DNA of 64,000 bases from positions 1 to 64,000 of the forward strand of contig WION01000255.1 of the NCBI GenBank assembly GCA_015039365.1, read 5' to 3'. The DNA is from Amanita rubescens. Its lineage: Eukaryota > Basidiomycota > Agaricomycetes > Agaricales > Amanitaceae. The translations under genes and the position numbers were made by a program. Below the pieces are notes generated by a model that did not search any database, was not told the origin of the DNA, and saw only the letters and a list, made by a program, of their open reading frames with translations. Shown here piece after piece: positions 12,620 through 24,782 of this stretch (positions are counted from its first letter, which is position 1; every line of letters begins with the position of its first letter).

Positions 12620-14326
12620 ATGCAGCGTAGTCTCGGCGGCAGCGACCCCCTCTCATCCTTACTTTCTATACTCAACAGCAAGGAGGTGCGCGTCATTTCA
12701 AAGCATAAAGTATACTCCAATAGAGAGCCCGTAGCCTGGATCATCTTCCGTCACATCCTTCCTAAATGCGACGACTATCGATCTTCTACACAAATTGTTA
12801 TCCAAGGAGGACTACTGCTGTGATGCAAAGGGGCTAACGAAGACTTCAGACGTGAAGAATCTGATCGACTTCATACTTAACTTTCTTCGTGATCGCCGCT
12901 TTTCGCATCGCGATGCCAGGCCGGACATTAGCCTCCGAGCGCGGCGGCTTATGCTCAAAATTATCTCAAATATTTCCATCATACCGCCATCCTTAATTGT
13001 GACGGGAGTCACCATGCCAGCAGGACGCGATTACATCGGCAGTGGTGGATTCGGACGCGTTTTCAAGGGAGAACTGCGGGGGGCAGTAGTTGCGCTAAAA
13101 GTATTGTACAGGTCTGAGAACCAGGTTGTACGTCCCTTCATGTTGTTCCCATGACATGATTATCGATTCCGCTCCCAAAAGGCTTTCTGCAGAGAGGCGC
13201 TAATGTGGCGATCCCTCAAGCATAAATTTGTACTACCATTTTTAGGAATCCATGAAATCAAAGGCGGAACGGAACCACAATTATTCCTCGTCTCGCCGTA
13301 TATGAAGAATGGGACTTTATCCCGCTGGCGGAAGCAGGTGAACCCGTCGATAGCCGAGATAGAAGATCGGGTAGGTCTTACTTTTACTTCCTTCCAGTTT
13401 CCGTCGAATACTCATCCTGACGGAAGTTACTCGAAGTTGCGAGAGGGTTGGAATACATTCATTCAGAGGGCGTAGTTCATGGAGATCTTCGCGGGGTATT
13501 ATTCCCAGTTAACTGAAGCGCGCCATGCTACATGGTGACTCTTATCTTCAGGAGAACGTCCTCTTGAATAACAAATTTCATGTTCAAATCGCTGACTTTG
13601 GATTAACCCGGCTCTCAGAAGCCACGAATACCCGATCAGGAGCGCTACATCTCAACTTTGCAGCACCAGAGTTATTGGAGTACCTCGACGACGCCTCGGC
13701 TGGAAGAACGCAAATGTCAGACGTTTATGCATTTGGATGCCTTTGTTATGAAGTGAGTTGTGATAAAAGTGCGGATCTCCTTGCTGAATGGGCTAGATCT
13801 ATTATGCTAGGATGCCTTTTGCTGACAAACAAGGACTACAAATCATTGTGGCCCTCCTTCGAGGTCAACGTCCACAACGACGCGATAGCCCAACTTTGAG
13901 TAATAAGACGTGGGCATTGATTCAGCAGTGCTGGGTGAAGAAACCTTCGAAACGACCGAGAATGAAAAATGTCATGGAACGCTTGATGGCTGTGTCGTCT
14001 CGCGCCTCATCGGTTGTCGACGTCCCCGAACCATCAGTGAGTATTTTCTTTCAGATACCAATACGCAACTAATGTAATTAGATGGTCCCACCGTCCGCGC
14101 CCGTATTATATTTCGTGAGCGTTTCGTCCTTGATGACAGTAACTTATTATCTCAGGATGCTAAAATGGGCTGCATAGGGCCACGATCCCGTTATTTTCTC
14201 AGACACGCCGGCGGAATGTTTTATCCGCACGATCTCCATTCAGAACACATCGCCCCACCAGATGCCGCAAGAAATACCGACGTCAACGTCAGAGTCCAAT
14301 ACGTCGATGCCTTGCCAGCTTCATGA
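12620..14326 (+). CDS. K3: intact TKL-type protein kinase
   Basis: Eight exons join in frame: 12620-12685, 12735-13127, 13182-13370, 13427-13495, 13552-13752, 13797-14036, 14082-14114, 14156-14326, giving 453 residues. The ~115-residue helical N-terminal region is also present in K4. The kinase domain follows: glycine loop GSGGFGRVF (residues ~122-130), ATP lysine in VALKVLY (~144), catalytic loop VVHGDLRGENVLL (~232-244; HGD in place of HRD, common in fungal TKLs), DFG (~254-256), FAAPELL, SDVYAFG, and the C-lobe RCW-type segment QQCWVKKPSKRPRMK. The last ~80 residues are unique and lack the tail seen in K4; their two small exons are the least certain. All key catalytic residues are present, so it is probably an active Ser/Thr or dual-specificity kinase. 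Substrate unknown. It is the only complete kinase of the array. Confidence 0.85.
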
Positions 14327-15048
14327 ATCGATACCCTTCGACACGCTACAGCCTTCTCAAACATACGACGTAAGGATATTTTCCTTTACCTAAGCCGTTT
14401 AGCTTGAGGTGCTAAAATGAATCGCTAGACTAGGAAAATCGTCCAGACAGCACGCAAGTCCAAGCCTCACTCCGTGCGCGCAAATCAATCCAAGGACTAA
14501 CTGGCAGGAGGACAATACATGGTGCGCAGACTAAATTATTCTAAAACTTGACACTTACTCGCTGCGCACCTCCGTTAGCTGGGCGGCCACGCCAAACAAT
14601 AACATGGTCAAGTGCATATTCCGACTCCTTAAACTTAAGCTTCAAGCTCCCAGTGGAAAGTCCGTCGTGGGGTACGGTCTCAGATAGCGCCAAATCTTGT
14701 TTCCATCAAACAACGCGACTCCGCTAGATGTCAAACGAAGAAATAGAATAGCTAGATTTTTTATATATCGAGAACGTGTTGCATCCCGTAGGATCGTGTT
14801 AGCCGAGCCTTCCTATATTTCCCCAGTTCTCCAATGTTCTAGCACGACATGTTGGGCCCACCATAGCTGTCCAGACAGGCCTAGATAATCATATGACACG
14901 ATTTCAGATGATTCACGAGACAGCCTAAATTAGAAAATGGTGAAATGTAATGTAATTCTAAATGCTGGTAGGTCACAGTCGTGCCCAGTCGTGCTGCATC
15001 GTGTCATGTCGTGAATCATAGCTCTAGCCAGCCATACTGTATCCAATC
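14327..15048 (+). other. Intergenic between K3 and a convergent minus-strand gene
   Basis: No coding signal on either strand. A short run of GTCGTG-rich direct repeats lies at about 14983-15015. Confidence 0.4.
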
Positions 15049-15528
15049 CTATGCACACTGTTTCTTCGTCTTCAGTGCCCGTGCATTAGATTCGTGGATG
15101 AAGCGCTAGAAATAGCAAGTCATCAGAAGTATGATTTGACGATGTGGAGACGTACCGTATGTTCCGCCGTTCCTTCGATAGACTTCCAGTAAGTACCAAA
15201 TTGTTCCCGTATTCCGTTAGGGTTCTTGATGCACAGGTTGCTGCATAAATACACAAATAAATATTACAGAGCTTGTTATAACGTATGGCTCACCGTAGAG
15301 TTGATGGGGACCATTTTCCTCCCCATGGCTGAGTATCCGGCTGCACTTCTTGCTGGGATCCACCTGAGATGTTCGAGAAAGGACCATCGATTGGGGATAG
15401 CAAGCCATCGGGGTCCATGGTCCTTGTAGCCGTGGTGGAGGTCTGAATCACGGTTTCGGGATCATGAGGCTGAGCTGGCTTGGGCGTCGAATTTGCAGTG
15501 ACTTGTAGTAATACCTACTTTTGTGTTT
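15049..15528 (-). CDS. Unrecognised gene, 3' exons only resolved
   Basis: Three minus-strand exons splice with good signals. The terminal exon is 15049-15105 (ends KTKKQCA, TAG), preceded by intron 15106-15155. The middle exon is 15156-15240 (NLCIKNPNGIREQFGTYWKS), preceded by intron 15241-15293. An upstream exon rises from 15294 (NISGGSQQEVQPDTQPWGG) to at least 15510. Phases agree across both introns. I do not recognise the protein. The upstream part is Thr/Pro-rich and of low complexity. Open stretches at 15573-15812 and 15748-16086 on the same strand (for example FTQVFGVRETPVASAIPK) may be further exons, but I could not join them in frame. The start is undetermined. Confidence 0.42.
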
Positions 15529-16390
15529 CGTGTCAGTAGTATCGGCGGTCAATGAAACGGCTTAACTTGTTACTAATACTTCTGCTTCGTGGAGCGCGAG
15601 CCAATGGATTGCACAGCCACTAGTATACGTGGCGTAGTTTCATTGAGCGGCTCCTTCGCAAATGTCGGAAGTGGCAGCGGGCCCAGCTTTTGCATGGGAG
15701 GCGAATCGATGACAGGAAGGGCGGTTGATGCAGTACTACTTGCCGTTTCAAGTTTCAACGTTATGTGGCCCGTTTGCCGCCAGTGCCGCTGTACTAGTAG
15801 CCTTGATGTCATCCTGTAGCCCTGGACTACTCACTGGCGGCTCGTCTTGGGTTGCTGAGGCTCTTACCGCCCCTTCATGTGGCTGCCCGCATGTTTTAGG
15901 TATCGCTGAGGCTACCGGTGTTTCTCTGACTCCGAAAACTTGAGTGAACGCTATCCACCCTACAATTCTACGCATGTGATCTGAGATCGCAACATGTTTC
16001 GCGCCCCTGACGACCAGCAGAAGCCCCAAGCCTCTGCCACATCTATCTGACACCCCGACGTGTTCCAACGAATGAGCAGAGGTCATTCCCCAGCTTCAAG
16101 TTGTCATCTCGCTTGTTGTGGAACCTACCGACTCCGCCCAAAGTCAGAGCCGTTCGTAGACCGGGCCGAAACACCGAAGCTTTACATTGAAGTGTAGTAC
16201 TAGTATGTGACGCGCCAACGAACCGGCCAAACGAAAACGACCCAATGCGTGCTCCTCGATAGCGCAAAGAACCGAATATGAAGCGGCAGTGCTGAGCAAA
16301 GGTCGTTCCCACTGGTATGGAAAGTGCCAACTCTGCTCAAATTCGGCTCGTGCCTGCAGCACCGCTTTGAGCGCTCAAACTCTTACTACC
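15529..16390 (-). other. Unresolved upstream exons of the 15.05 kb gene, then promoter of C2
   Basis: Minus-strand open stretches up to 16086 may belong to the gene above. From about 16280 the plus strand resembles the flank in front of C3: both have CGCTTTG-GCGCTCA followed by TTACTACCATAATG or TTACTACCATG. This is a duplicated promoter of the C family. Confidence 0.35.
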
Positions 16391-19362
16391 ATGCCCCCAG
16401 TCAGCAAGGTCAGAGCCACCCGTACTTCTTCCAAGCGAGATACGCCTTCAGCTACATCAGCAACGTCCGGATCAGCTCCTGACGATTGGTTCTGGAGCGC
16501 TCTGGACATTGCAAGACGCGCCGCGATGGCTGATGACCTTGAGCATGTTCCATCTATCAAAGGCATCGCAGAGATTTTTACGCGGATGCTCGAACGGCTT
16601 CAAGTGAGTTTAGCAACTTGTTCTGCGTGCGTAATGTGCTCATTCTTCAAAGGGAATGAAAAAAGATAGGGATAAGTTTTATGTGATCACCGATGAGATC
16701 GGAAGCCTTATCGAGTCGGTTGTCCTGTATGCAAGGGAGCGCGAGTCAGCGTCCGAGAGATACAGAAGGATGTGCGATAATTTCCTCCGGTCAGTATATT
16801 CACCGTTCCAGGTATTCATGCTCGCTGACCGTAAACCATTAGCACTATATCATCCATGCAATCCGAAATGGAGCAGATGTTTGAGCGGCGCTCTCAGAAA
16901 GCGAAGGCATACCAAACTGTTCTATCTTCGTACCAATTTCGAGTCAGGTCTTTGCATAGCGATGTACAGGTATGAGCGTAGAAATCTGATTATGAATGTT
17001 ACTAAATGAAACGACAGGCATTGACACTTTCTTCACCATTAACATCGTCGACCGATATATTCTCAAATGCTAGGAATACCACAATTACGGGATCAACGTT
17101 CACAGATATTGGAGGCAACCAATATGTATGCGGGGCGTTCCCAGTCCATATGATGCTAAAAACGTCATTTGTAGATCTTCCATGGCCATGTAACCGCGGA
17201 TATTCGAACTTTCCCCGACCAGACGAGTGCTGAGCAGGTGTCGGTAGAGAGAATAGATGATCTTGATTTCTCGGATGTACGCTTATCAATGATCATTGCC
17301 GTGCGCATTGCTATATCGGCTAATATGCAACAGTACAGAGTCCTTAAGTATGGTGATCTTCGAGCCGTCAGCGCGCCACGGAGATATCGAAACATCCTGC
17401 TGGATGATGATCATGAACAAGATGTACCGCAGGAGTACACTGTTCGTGTTCAAAATCAGATCATGACTGCTAGAACATACAAAGGGAAATCCGCTTTGCA
17501 AGTGAGCACCACTGCAAGCTTGGCTTTGATACCTCTTTTATTGTTGTAGACTTTTAAGGACGATGTTAAGGTGATTTTGGAACACAATTTTCGGCAAGTG
17601 TTGTCACAATCATCAGCCGAGACCCAACCTCTCACCGATACATTAAGACATCCACATATTCTTCAACTTTTTGGAATGTGCTCATCGAGCAAAGTGCCTA
17701 CACTTGTATTTCATGGGGGTGCGATCTCTTCTAAACTTCGGATTGACAGCTTGCTTCTGACACTTATATGGAGACCTTCGATATTTGGATGAAACTGGTT
17801 TGATTGGGTGGGATCTGAGCTCGCTAGACAAGTTGTGTCGACTATTACAGATTGTATGTCCTCATGTCACTTATCGGCAATCAATAATACCACATACAGT
17901 ATGAGGAATGCCAGGTTGGTATCACAGCATCCGCAAAATTTGATCTGAACTTCCTGCAATAAGACTGCTTTTTGCTACCTGATGCGAGAGCATCGGCTTC
18001 TTGACTCTGCTTGTGATTTCCTGACACAGGAGGGTCAATTCATTGACAATTTCGGTGGAGAGGTCTGCGTGCTGCCTACCGGTGTCATTAATTTTAGTAA
18101 TTGCTCCTGCCGCCTCTATGTGGACAATTCACAGCATTTACAAGTATCCATTGTACGTTCCTCGATCACGACATCTGACTTTCCATAACATAGATATTTC
18201 TTCCATCAGGAAGCTCCGCTCATCGCTCGTCGGCTAGGGTTCCTCTCATATGACATTTTTCCAAACCTTTCCCTCCATCACGTGGCAGCAATCAGGAACA
18301 CATTAGTACCCCACGGAACTATACCCGATGGCCATCATATCGACAAAAAAGCGTGTTTGCTTGCGATCTATGACTTTATAATCATGAAACACTTTTCTTT
18401 TCCCCCATTGGTCCAAGAGAGTCAATTCATATTGATATCTCCCTTGAGGTGTGTCAGGGCTGCGCGACTCACTTTCAACCATGAATGTCGCTTTACATGG
18501 AGCGGATGGGATGTTTCAGGGCGGGCCATTAACATGTCTCGCATAACTGTCGAGAATTTCTCTTGGACGCGGTAAGTTCAGAAGGCGATTATTGAAATGA
18601 CTATTGAACCTCCTAAAGTTTCACGATACCCCATAAAGTTTCTATCAAACTGGGCACTATCCACTGCTATTCAGCGTTTGATGCTTCCCGACTGTATTTA
18701 ATGACGTGGCTGGCCCAAAGCGAAAGAATCATATCTCAAATCAAATTGAAGTGCAGCAGTTTCTCGGAGCAAGTAATGGCACTAGGTATGCAACCCAAAT
18801 CAGGGGAAAATGACGGTGTAATGAGATACACTAATTAGTGACACGCGTGGAGTGTAATATCTTCTTCCAGAGCCACTTTTCTCCGTCATTCAAGTCCTTC
18901 CAGGCCCCAGAGGCAGTCTATTTATTTGTTCAAGACCTTCAGGACGTTGATGACGTGTCTGAAATACGTTGGTTCTGGGCAAAGGATTCCGAAGGGTTGG
19001 AACGTCTCAGTCCATCTGACATGCTTGTATTGGGACTGCGCGAACCTTGTCAGTCGAAAATCTTCTTGAGGGCACGGAAAGCAGCGCTTGATACAATGGA
19101 GGATCCGTGCATCTTTCACGAAATTTTTGGATTTGTTCCAGGCTCACTCGATGTCTCTCATTTCCTGGACTTGCCCATTGCTTCAGTTGAATGGAATGGT
19201 GCGCACCGTTTTTCATTTTATCTATTTTCCTGATTCAATTCGGTTGCTGACCATCGGGTGAAAAACACAGGAGATGATGACGGCCCTTTAACGCCTTGGG
19301 AATCACTTATGTGGAACTATGATGACTATTATGAGGAGCCAGACCGCCTTTGGAAGGCTTAA
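16391..19362 (+). CDS. C2: intact orphan kinase-like family protein, 14 exons
   Basis: Exons 16391-16603, 16653-16789, 16843-16969, 17018-17125, 17175-17276, 17334-17501, 17550-17718, 17774-17853, 17900-17914, 17964-18143, 18210-18571, 18619-18785, 18839-19198 and 19271-19362 join with consistent phases into 759 residues. The order is: a helical N-terminal region (SALDIARRAAMADD), a coiled segment, the signature GSTFTDIGGNQY at ~184-195, a kinase-N-lobe-like stretch (TLRHPHILQLFGMC, ~311-324), a Cys-containing middle region, MTWLAQSERIISQIK, and a C-terminal WFWAKDSEGLERLSPSD unit. No catalytic HRD or DFG is visible, so it is kinase-like at most. Proteins of this make-up are widespread orphans in agaricomycetes (recalled, not searched). 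It is the reference copy for C1 and C3. Confidence 0.8.
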
Positions 19363-19828
19363 CAACACAGTTTTCATACCATTTTCATATCAAAGTACAG
19401 AATGCCGTTCGAATGAATGATTTTAGGCATAGGATGAATTGCGGATCGTTTTACAAAATTCATGTTAGATTTGCGATACACCCAAATATGCGTATTACTA
19501 TATATTGCCGTCGAGCAGGAATATACCCGTACGGACGGGGTATGCCAGGGAACAAGAGATGATATAATAAGTCAGATGACCACCTATATGATTTTCATCA
19601 TATTATCGAAAGGCGAGGAACGACCAGCGGAAGATGACAGCTGGATCGCCAAGAAGAATCACGAATGGCGTCGGCGGGCACAATTAGACCACGCAAGAGT
19701 GGTACTACTTATCACATTATTGAAGAGCCGAATATGAGACCCATAAGGCTCTATTTCCAGATGCAGAGGAAGAGGCGATATCGAGGTCTAAAAGGGAATG
19801 CATACTAAGTATGTCTGATTCTGATCAT
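19363..19828 (+). other. Duplicated spacer between C2 and a coiled-coil remnant
   Basis: The flank resembles both the 9.5-9.95 kb region after C1 and the 47.7-48.2 kb region after C3 (GAGGCGATATCGAG(G/A)TCTAA occurs before both coiled-coil 3' ends). No gene of its own. Confidence 0.5.
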
Positions 19829-20110
19829 TCATCCACTGTTCATGGCTGCCGTGCTCGATACATCCAAGCTGCTTCCGAACCTGCTTCACCACCTCCTGCG
19901 TGTACGCGGGTATCACCTGTTACCATAATTTATTAACCATTTAGACGCTGTCAGGCCTTCTCAGAATCTAACCTGTAATACTTTCGTCAAACTCCGAACA
20001 TCACCCTCGTAAGATTTGACGCGGTCTTCCCCCATTTAACCCGTAATTCCCTCCTTTGCCTATGAATCCGTGGACGGGTGAAGTGCGAAGAGCGAAGAGC
20101 GGTAGTTTCC
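19829..20110 (-). pseudogene. Remnant 3' end of a CC-B-like coiled-coil gene
   Basis: Read on the minus strand, the DNA matches the 3' end of CC-B almost word for word: CGATGATGAAG-type sequence, then TCGAGCACGGCAGCCATGA against TCGAGCAGGGCAAGCATGA, and the shared GTTTGACGAAAGTATTACAGG against GTTTTGATGAAAGTATTACAGG upstream. The reading frame is broken by indels and the segment encoding ELL...LGK...RHQS is missing. Upstream of about 20110 the similarity fades. It lies convergent to C2, exactly as CC-B lies convergent to C3. Confidence 0.72.
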
Positions 20111-20597
20111 AGCAGCCATAAAACCAAGCTGTCGATCAAGATCGAAAGAAGATTCCAAAGCCGCGTTTGCCAAAACAAAAACATATGACGACTGAGAACG
20201 TTCTAGTGGAACAGACGAAGGAAACGCAAAGATTGGGACGTGAGATGAACAGGATAACGAATCGCGCGACACTGGTACCGAGCACATGGCTTCTGCAATC
20301 GTATATGAAGCGCCGACAAGGAAGCGCAATCAAGATGATATGAGTGGGAAACGCTCAAGAGGGAAATGGAACCTAGGCATAGAGGGAAAGCGAAGAGTCT
20401 TGAGCAGCAGTTAGAAATACGCTAGGAGGAAGAAGGCTATTTGAGGGGGAGGGGTGTACCGTGTTGTTAATTGGAAGTTTGCGGCGTTTCAAGAGGACCA
20501 GAGTTTCCGGGTCGCCGGCATGAGTCAAAGTTAGGGAAAGAGCGATCAAGAAGGCTGGACTGAGAGTCACCTAAGATGTCCAACATGTATGAAGATC

Positions 20598-21830
20598 AGC
20601 GGTTGGTATGGAGAATTGCAGATCGGCCCAACTTGTCGCACGGAGTTTGGAGCGGACTCGCGGTGTCTTTGGCATGCGCTTGAAAAGCTAAATGGAATGA
20701 CGTCGGAGTTGTTCGGAGTTACGGCAATAATCTTGGTCTTCTGTCGACTCTTGAATCACACTCGACATGATCAAGATCTTCCATCTAAGCGTCGAGCGAC
20801 GAGAAGCACTTGTCTTTATGATCAAAAAGCTATAAGAACGACTGAACGTGCTGAACACCCTGTCCTTAACACATGCCTCGCGAACCTACCCAGCAAGGAG
20901 CAAATGAGGTGATCATTTCGATGCCTGTGTCGGAATACATCACTCGGTGGCTCGCTGAAGACAACGCTCTTCACGATGCAGCACAACTGCAATCCTGTGA
21001 AGCAAAGGTACGTCCCCAGTGGGTCCATCAGCCTGAGGCTGTAAACTTACTTAGCATATCCTCAAGTGCGACAATTGTCGAGTGGCGAAGACAACCGTAC
21101 TGTGCAGCTACGCTGTAGACACGAGCACACCACCCATGGAACGGCGTGGCTGCTGTAACCATTGCTATAAGCTGCACAGAGTCTGCGGCTCAGCCTTTTT
21201 TTCGTACGCGCGTGCAGTACCTCTCCCTCTACTTCCGACCCCACAGCATGCATCTGGCAAGCGAGATAGTTCAATATATGTTGAAAGCGACGACGAGAAT
21301 GAACGTGTATCTAAGTCGTTCAAATGTCAACGCGGAAGTCCCCCAAAAAGAGTTGAAAGGGACGATGAAGTGGTCCAGAAGCAGCCGGAGACAGTACAGG
21401 TCAAAAGGAGATTTTACCGGTATAAGAGGGTCCAAGGCTCTACTATAACTCAACGGACTTCTGCGGTCTCCTCTGATGTTCGAGCTCCCACCGGCGGAGG
21501 ACCTAATCAATCTGCTATACAACCACCCGTATCTCAAACTCGGAAGGCGAGTGCCCACGCAGAGATTTTTCAGATTCTGAGGGACATCGGCACAAGCGTC
21601 CGTCGTATTGAAGACATAATGGGAACATGTCCTGATATTTAATGGTTGTTAGTATCCCATTACGGTCATACTGTGTTGTGTTGGAAGGAGGATTTTGAAA
21701 GGAGGAACAAATGCTGGATGATCGAATTTGAGTGTTATAGTAATCCATGAGAATGATGTCATGCAATCAATATATTGGCTTGAACAACTACGTAGAACGA
21801 ACGCGATCGTTTATACTACTAAGGCGAACG
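20598..21830 (+). repeat. Tandem duplication, copy 1
   Basis: This copy of about 1.2 kb starts at CAGCGGTTGGTATGGAGAA and ends after GTAGAACGAACGCGATCGTTTATAC. It carries promoter, gene and 3' flank, and matches 21998-23455. A long conserved stretch in front of each gene, starting GATCAAGATCTTCCATCTAA, is presumably promoter. Confidence 0.8.
20873..21642 (+). CDS. Cysteine-cluster protein, copy 1 (degraded AT-hook)
   Basis: Two exons, 20873-21007 and 21067-21642, give 236 residues. The intron (GTACGT...CTCAAG) ends just before the first cysteine. The second exon begins with a cysteine cluster: CDNCRVAK, then VLCSYAV, then RRGCCNHCYKLHRVCG, that is C-x2-C-x8-C ... CC-x2-C-x7-C. This resembles, but does not match, a fungal Zn2Cys6 binuclear cluster. 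It is followed by an acidic stretch, a Lys/Arg-Pro region (QRGSPPKRVERD) that in copy 2 is a proper AT-hook, and a C-terminal helix (AEIFQILRDIGTSVRRIEDI). A nuclear, DNA-binding role is likely from composition but unproven. The neighbouring tandem copy is 271 residues. Confidence 0.78.
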
Positions 21831-21997
21831 ACGATAAATGCCACCATAAAGTCACGATGCTTAAAATTAGTATGGCGTGGCAGAAACAGGGCCTGTGTCG
21901 AATCTTGTGGTCTGCACGGGATAGTCGTGACACCAGAGGGGCTGATTGGGAGGCGGGGGGAAGAGCAATCCAAGAAAACTGAGTCGAGAGTCGAGTC

Positions 21998-23455
21998 AGC
22001 GGTTGGTATGGAGAATCAGCCTGTGCGGGTCGAGGAAATTAGGCCCTTTCAGGAACAAACACTTCTAGTTAGCGCATGTGAGAATTTGGAGCAGCCTCGC
22101 GATGTCTTTGGCATGCGCTTGGATTGGAATGACAATGTAGTGGTCGTGGTTGTAGTAACTTGTCAGAATGGGTGTCGGCGGCGGAGATTATTCGGAGTTG
22201 CGACGGTAATGATCTTGGTCTTTTACGGCATCTTCTGTCTTTGAATCACGCTCGATATGATCAAGATCTTCCATCTAAGCGTCGAGCGACGAGAAGCACT
22301 TGCCTCTATGATTAAGAAGCTATAAGAACGACTGAACGTACTGAACACCCGACTCGATTGAATACATGCCTCGCGAACCTACCCAGTCGTCGTCGATACT
22401 TAGCCAAACGACTTTGACAGCCGCAGAGGAAGGAGCAAATGAAGTGATCATCTCGATGTCTACGTCGGAATACATCAGCCGGTTGATCACTGATGAAAAC
22501 GCTCTTCATGTTACAGCACAATTGCAGTCCTCTGACCAAAAGGTACGTCACTGGGTTCATCAGCTTGAGGCGGTAAACTTACTCGTATCCGCAAGTGCAA
22601 CAATTGTCGAGCGATGAAGAAAACCGTACTGTGCAGTTACGCTGTAGACACGAGCATGCCGCCTATGGAACGGCGTGGCTGCTGTAACCACTGCTTTAAG
22701 CTGCACAAAGTCTGTGGCTCATCCTTTTTTCCGTACGCGCAAGCAGTATCTCTCCCTCTGCCTCCGATCCCGCAGCATCCATCTGGCAAGCGAGATAGTT
22801 CATATATTGAAAGCGACGACAACGAACATGTATCTGAGTCGTCCACCCCGCCTCAGAGGACTAATATCAAACGTCGACGCGGACGTCCCCCAAAAAGAGT
22901 TGAAAGGAACGATGAAGTGGTCCGGAGGCAGCCGGAGACAGTACCATCCAAAAGGAAATTTCAGCGGTGTAAGACTCCTGTCCAGGGCTCTACTTCAACT
23001 CAACGGACCTCTGCCGTTTCCTCCGATATTCGAGCGCCCACCGGCAGAGGGCCTGGGAAATCTGCTATACAACCACCCGTATCTCAATTCCAAACCCCTC
23101 AGGCGAGTGCCCGCGCAGAGATTTTTCAGATTCTGCGGGACATCGGGACAAGCATCCGTCGCTTTGAACAGGATATTACTACTGATGTTCGTCGTATTGA
23201 AGACATAATGCGAACATATCCTCCTGATGTTTGATGGTTGTTGGTATCATCACCTTACGGTCGTTACTATGTTCTGTTGGAAGGAGGATTTTGAAAAATT
23301 GAAAAAGAAAGAAGAAAGCTAAACAATAATAGGAGTCGCTGGACAATCGAATTTGAGTGTTATTGTATTGTAATCCATGAGAATGGTGTCACGCAGTCAG
23401 TATATTGGCTTGAACAACTGCGTAGAACGAACGCGATCATTTATACCGAGCAAGC
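21998..23455 (+). repeat. Tandem duplication, copy 2
   Basis: Second copy of the 20598-21830 unit, longer because of insertions in the gene and in the 3' flank (AAAAAGAAAGAAGAAAGC near 23305). Both flanks match copy 1 at many positions, so the duplication included the promoter. Confidence 0.8.
22366..23234 (+). CDS. Cysteine-cluster/AT-hook protein, copy 2
   Basis: Two exons, 22366-22542 and 22596-23234, give 271 residues. The N-terminus is MPREPTQSSSILSQTT, then an acidic helix. The cysteine cluster is the same as in copy 1 (CNNCRAMK, VLCSYAV, RRGCCNHCFKLHKVCG). A canonical AT-hook core follows (KRRRGRPPKR), then basic Ser/Thr-rich sequence and a C-terminal coiled helix extended by one repeat compared with copy 1 (IRRFEQDITTDVRRIEDIM). 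The AT-hook binds the minor groove of AT-rich DNA in known proteins; together with the cysteine cluster this suggests a small chromatin or transcription factor. All residues are intact. Expression and partners are unknown. Confidence 0.8.
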
Positions 23456-23557
23456 GACCAGAGGGCCCAACGGAAGCGGCGTGAAGTGCGGAAGACACGT
23501 GCGCGAGAGCGCCGAGTTCCGTCGGCCCGCTGTTTTTATTTATTTGGCCCGCCTGAA

Positions 23558-24782
23558 ATGCAGGCTGGAACTGCTCTTCCTCCCAATGCTTTCCCCGCCG
23601 GTTCTCAAGAGTTCACCGCCTACGCCCGATGCATACAATTAGAAGATCGTGCATCTGGACTTCAAAGCGACGGTCCTTCGCCACTCGTATGCGCCAGAAT
23701 TCTAGGCTATATGCTCCAGTATGCTCCTACCCAACACGGCCTCGTCAATATCGCTGTGGCGATAAATGATTGTCCGGGCGACTCGGAGCTAATGCGGCTC
23801 GCTGACTTTTATTCCAATACTTTCATTAATTGTTGTGAGTCTCTGTTTCTTTCATACTTTCTGACTGATATGTATTATCTTACCGATACAAGTCAAACGT
23901 GATGAAGGTCGTACCCACCCCTCCCAACCATCGATCGATAACGTGAAAGAAGCTTTGCATCGCGTGTCGAGAAAGCCTCCTGAGGATCATGAAGCCGCCA
24001 AACTCCTGGTAAGTGTCATCTATCACTGGAGAGTTCCGTTGTTTGAACGAAGTCCAGGCTCTCGAAAGAGATGGGTTTCGGTGTGCTATCACGGGGGATG
24101 TTGACTATAAGAGTTACGGGTCTGGCGCCGTGGGTGTGAAGGGGGGTGACCGTCCAGCAGCCACGCGAGCAGCGCATATCATCGAACCTTTGACAAATAA
24201 GAAAATTAGCGAAGGAAGCGATAAAGTAAGTCTCATTTTCATCATGACATGGATACTTAATGACCGTCTATGTGCAGCACGAGTACTCTAAGACTGTCCG
24301 GACCGTCATGCGGCTTTTCGGGGGTGTTAAAGTCGAGGATGAGCTGAACGGAAACCAAATACATCGATTAGAGAACATCATTACTTTGGGGGCCAGTATC
24401 CATAACTTCTTCGGCGACTTATACATATGGCTGGAACCGGTGGTACGTTCACCTTTTAGCGCCGGTGTTCAGGGCTAATACAAGTCGAAACCAGGTCAAT
24501 GGTCAGCCTAATACCTACCAAGTGAAAGGCATATATCCACTCATTTTAGTTGGGACCCTTCCCCAAGTTACATTTCGCTCAGACGACCCAATACTACTAC
24601 CACCAGACCCCCGTTACATTGCCCTCCATGCGGCGTGCGCCAAGGTGGCCCATATGTCAGGTGCCTCCGAATACATTGAAATGGTTATGAGGGATGTGGA
24701 AAAGACAGTAGTACTTGCTGAAGATGGTTCGTCTGCTAGAGTGTTGGCTCGTGCATTACAACTCTGCGTGGACACTGCATAA
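23558..24782 (+). CDS. HNH-endonuclease-domain protein
   Basis: Five exons (23558-23834, 23893-24008, 24058-24225, 24278-24442, 24495-24782) join in frame into 337 residues. The start is the first ATG after an in-frame run with no better candidate (MQAGTALPPNAF). The C-terminal half has an HNH_2-like core: ALERDGFRCAITGDVDY, then RAAHIIEPL (first His), then ENIITLGASIHNFFGDLYIW (Asn and last His). The N-terminal ~130 residues are a family-specific region. Such HNH proteins are numerous in agaricomycetes with no settled function; metal-dependent nuclease activity is predicted. No lesion is seen. It follows the tandem cysteine-cluster pair on the same strand by about 320 bp. Confidence 0.8.
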
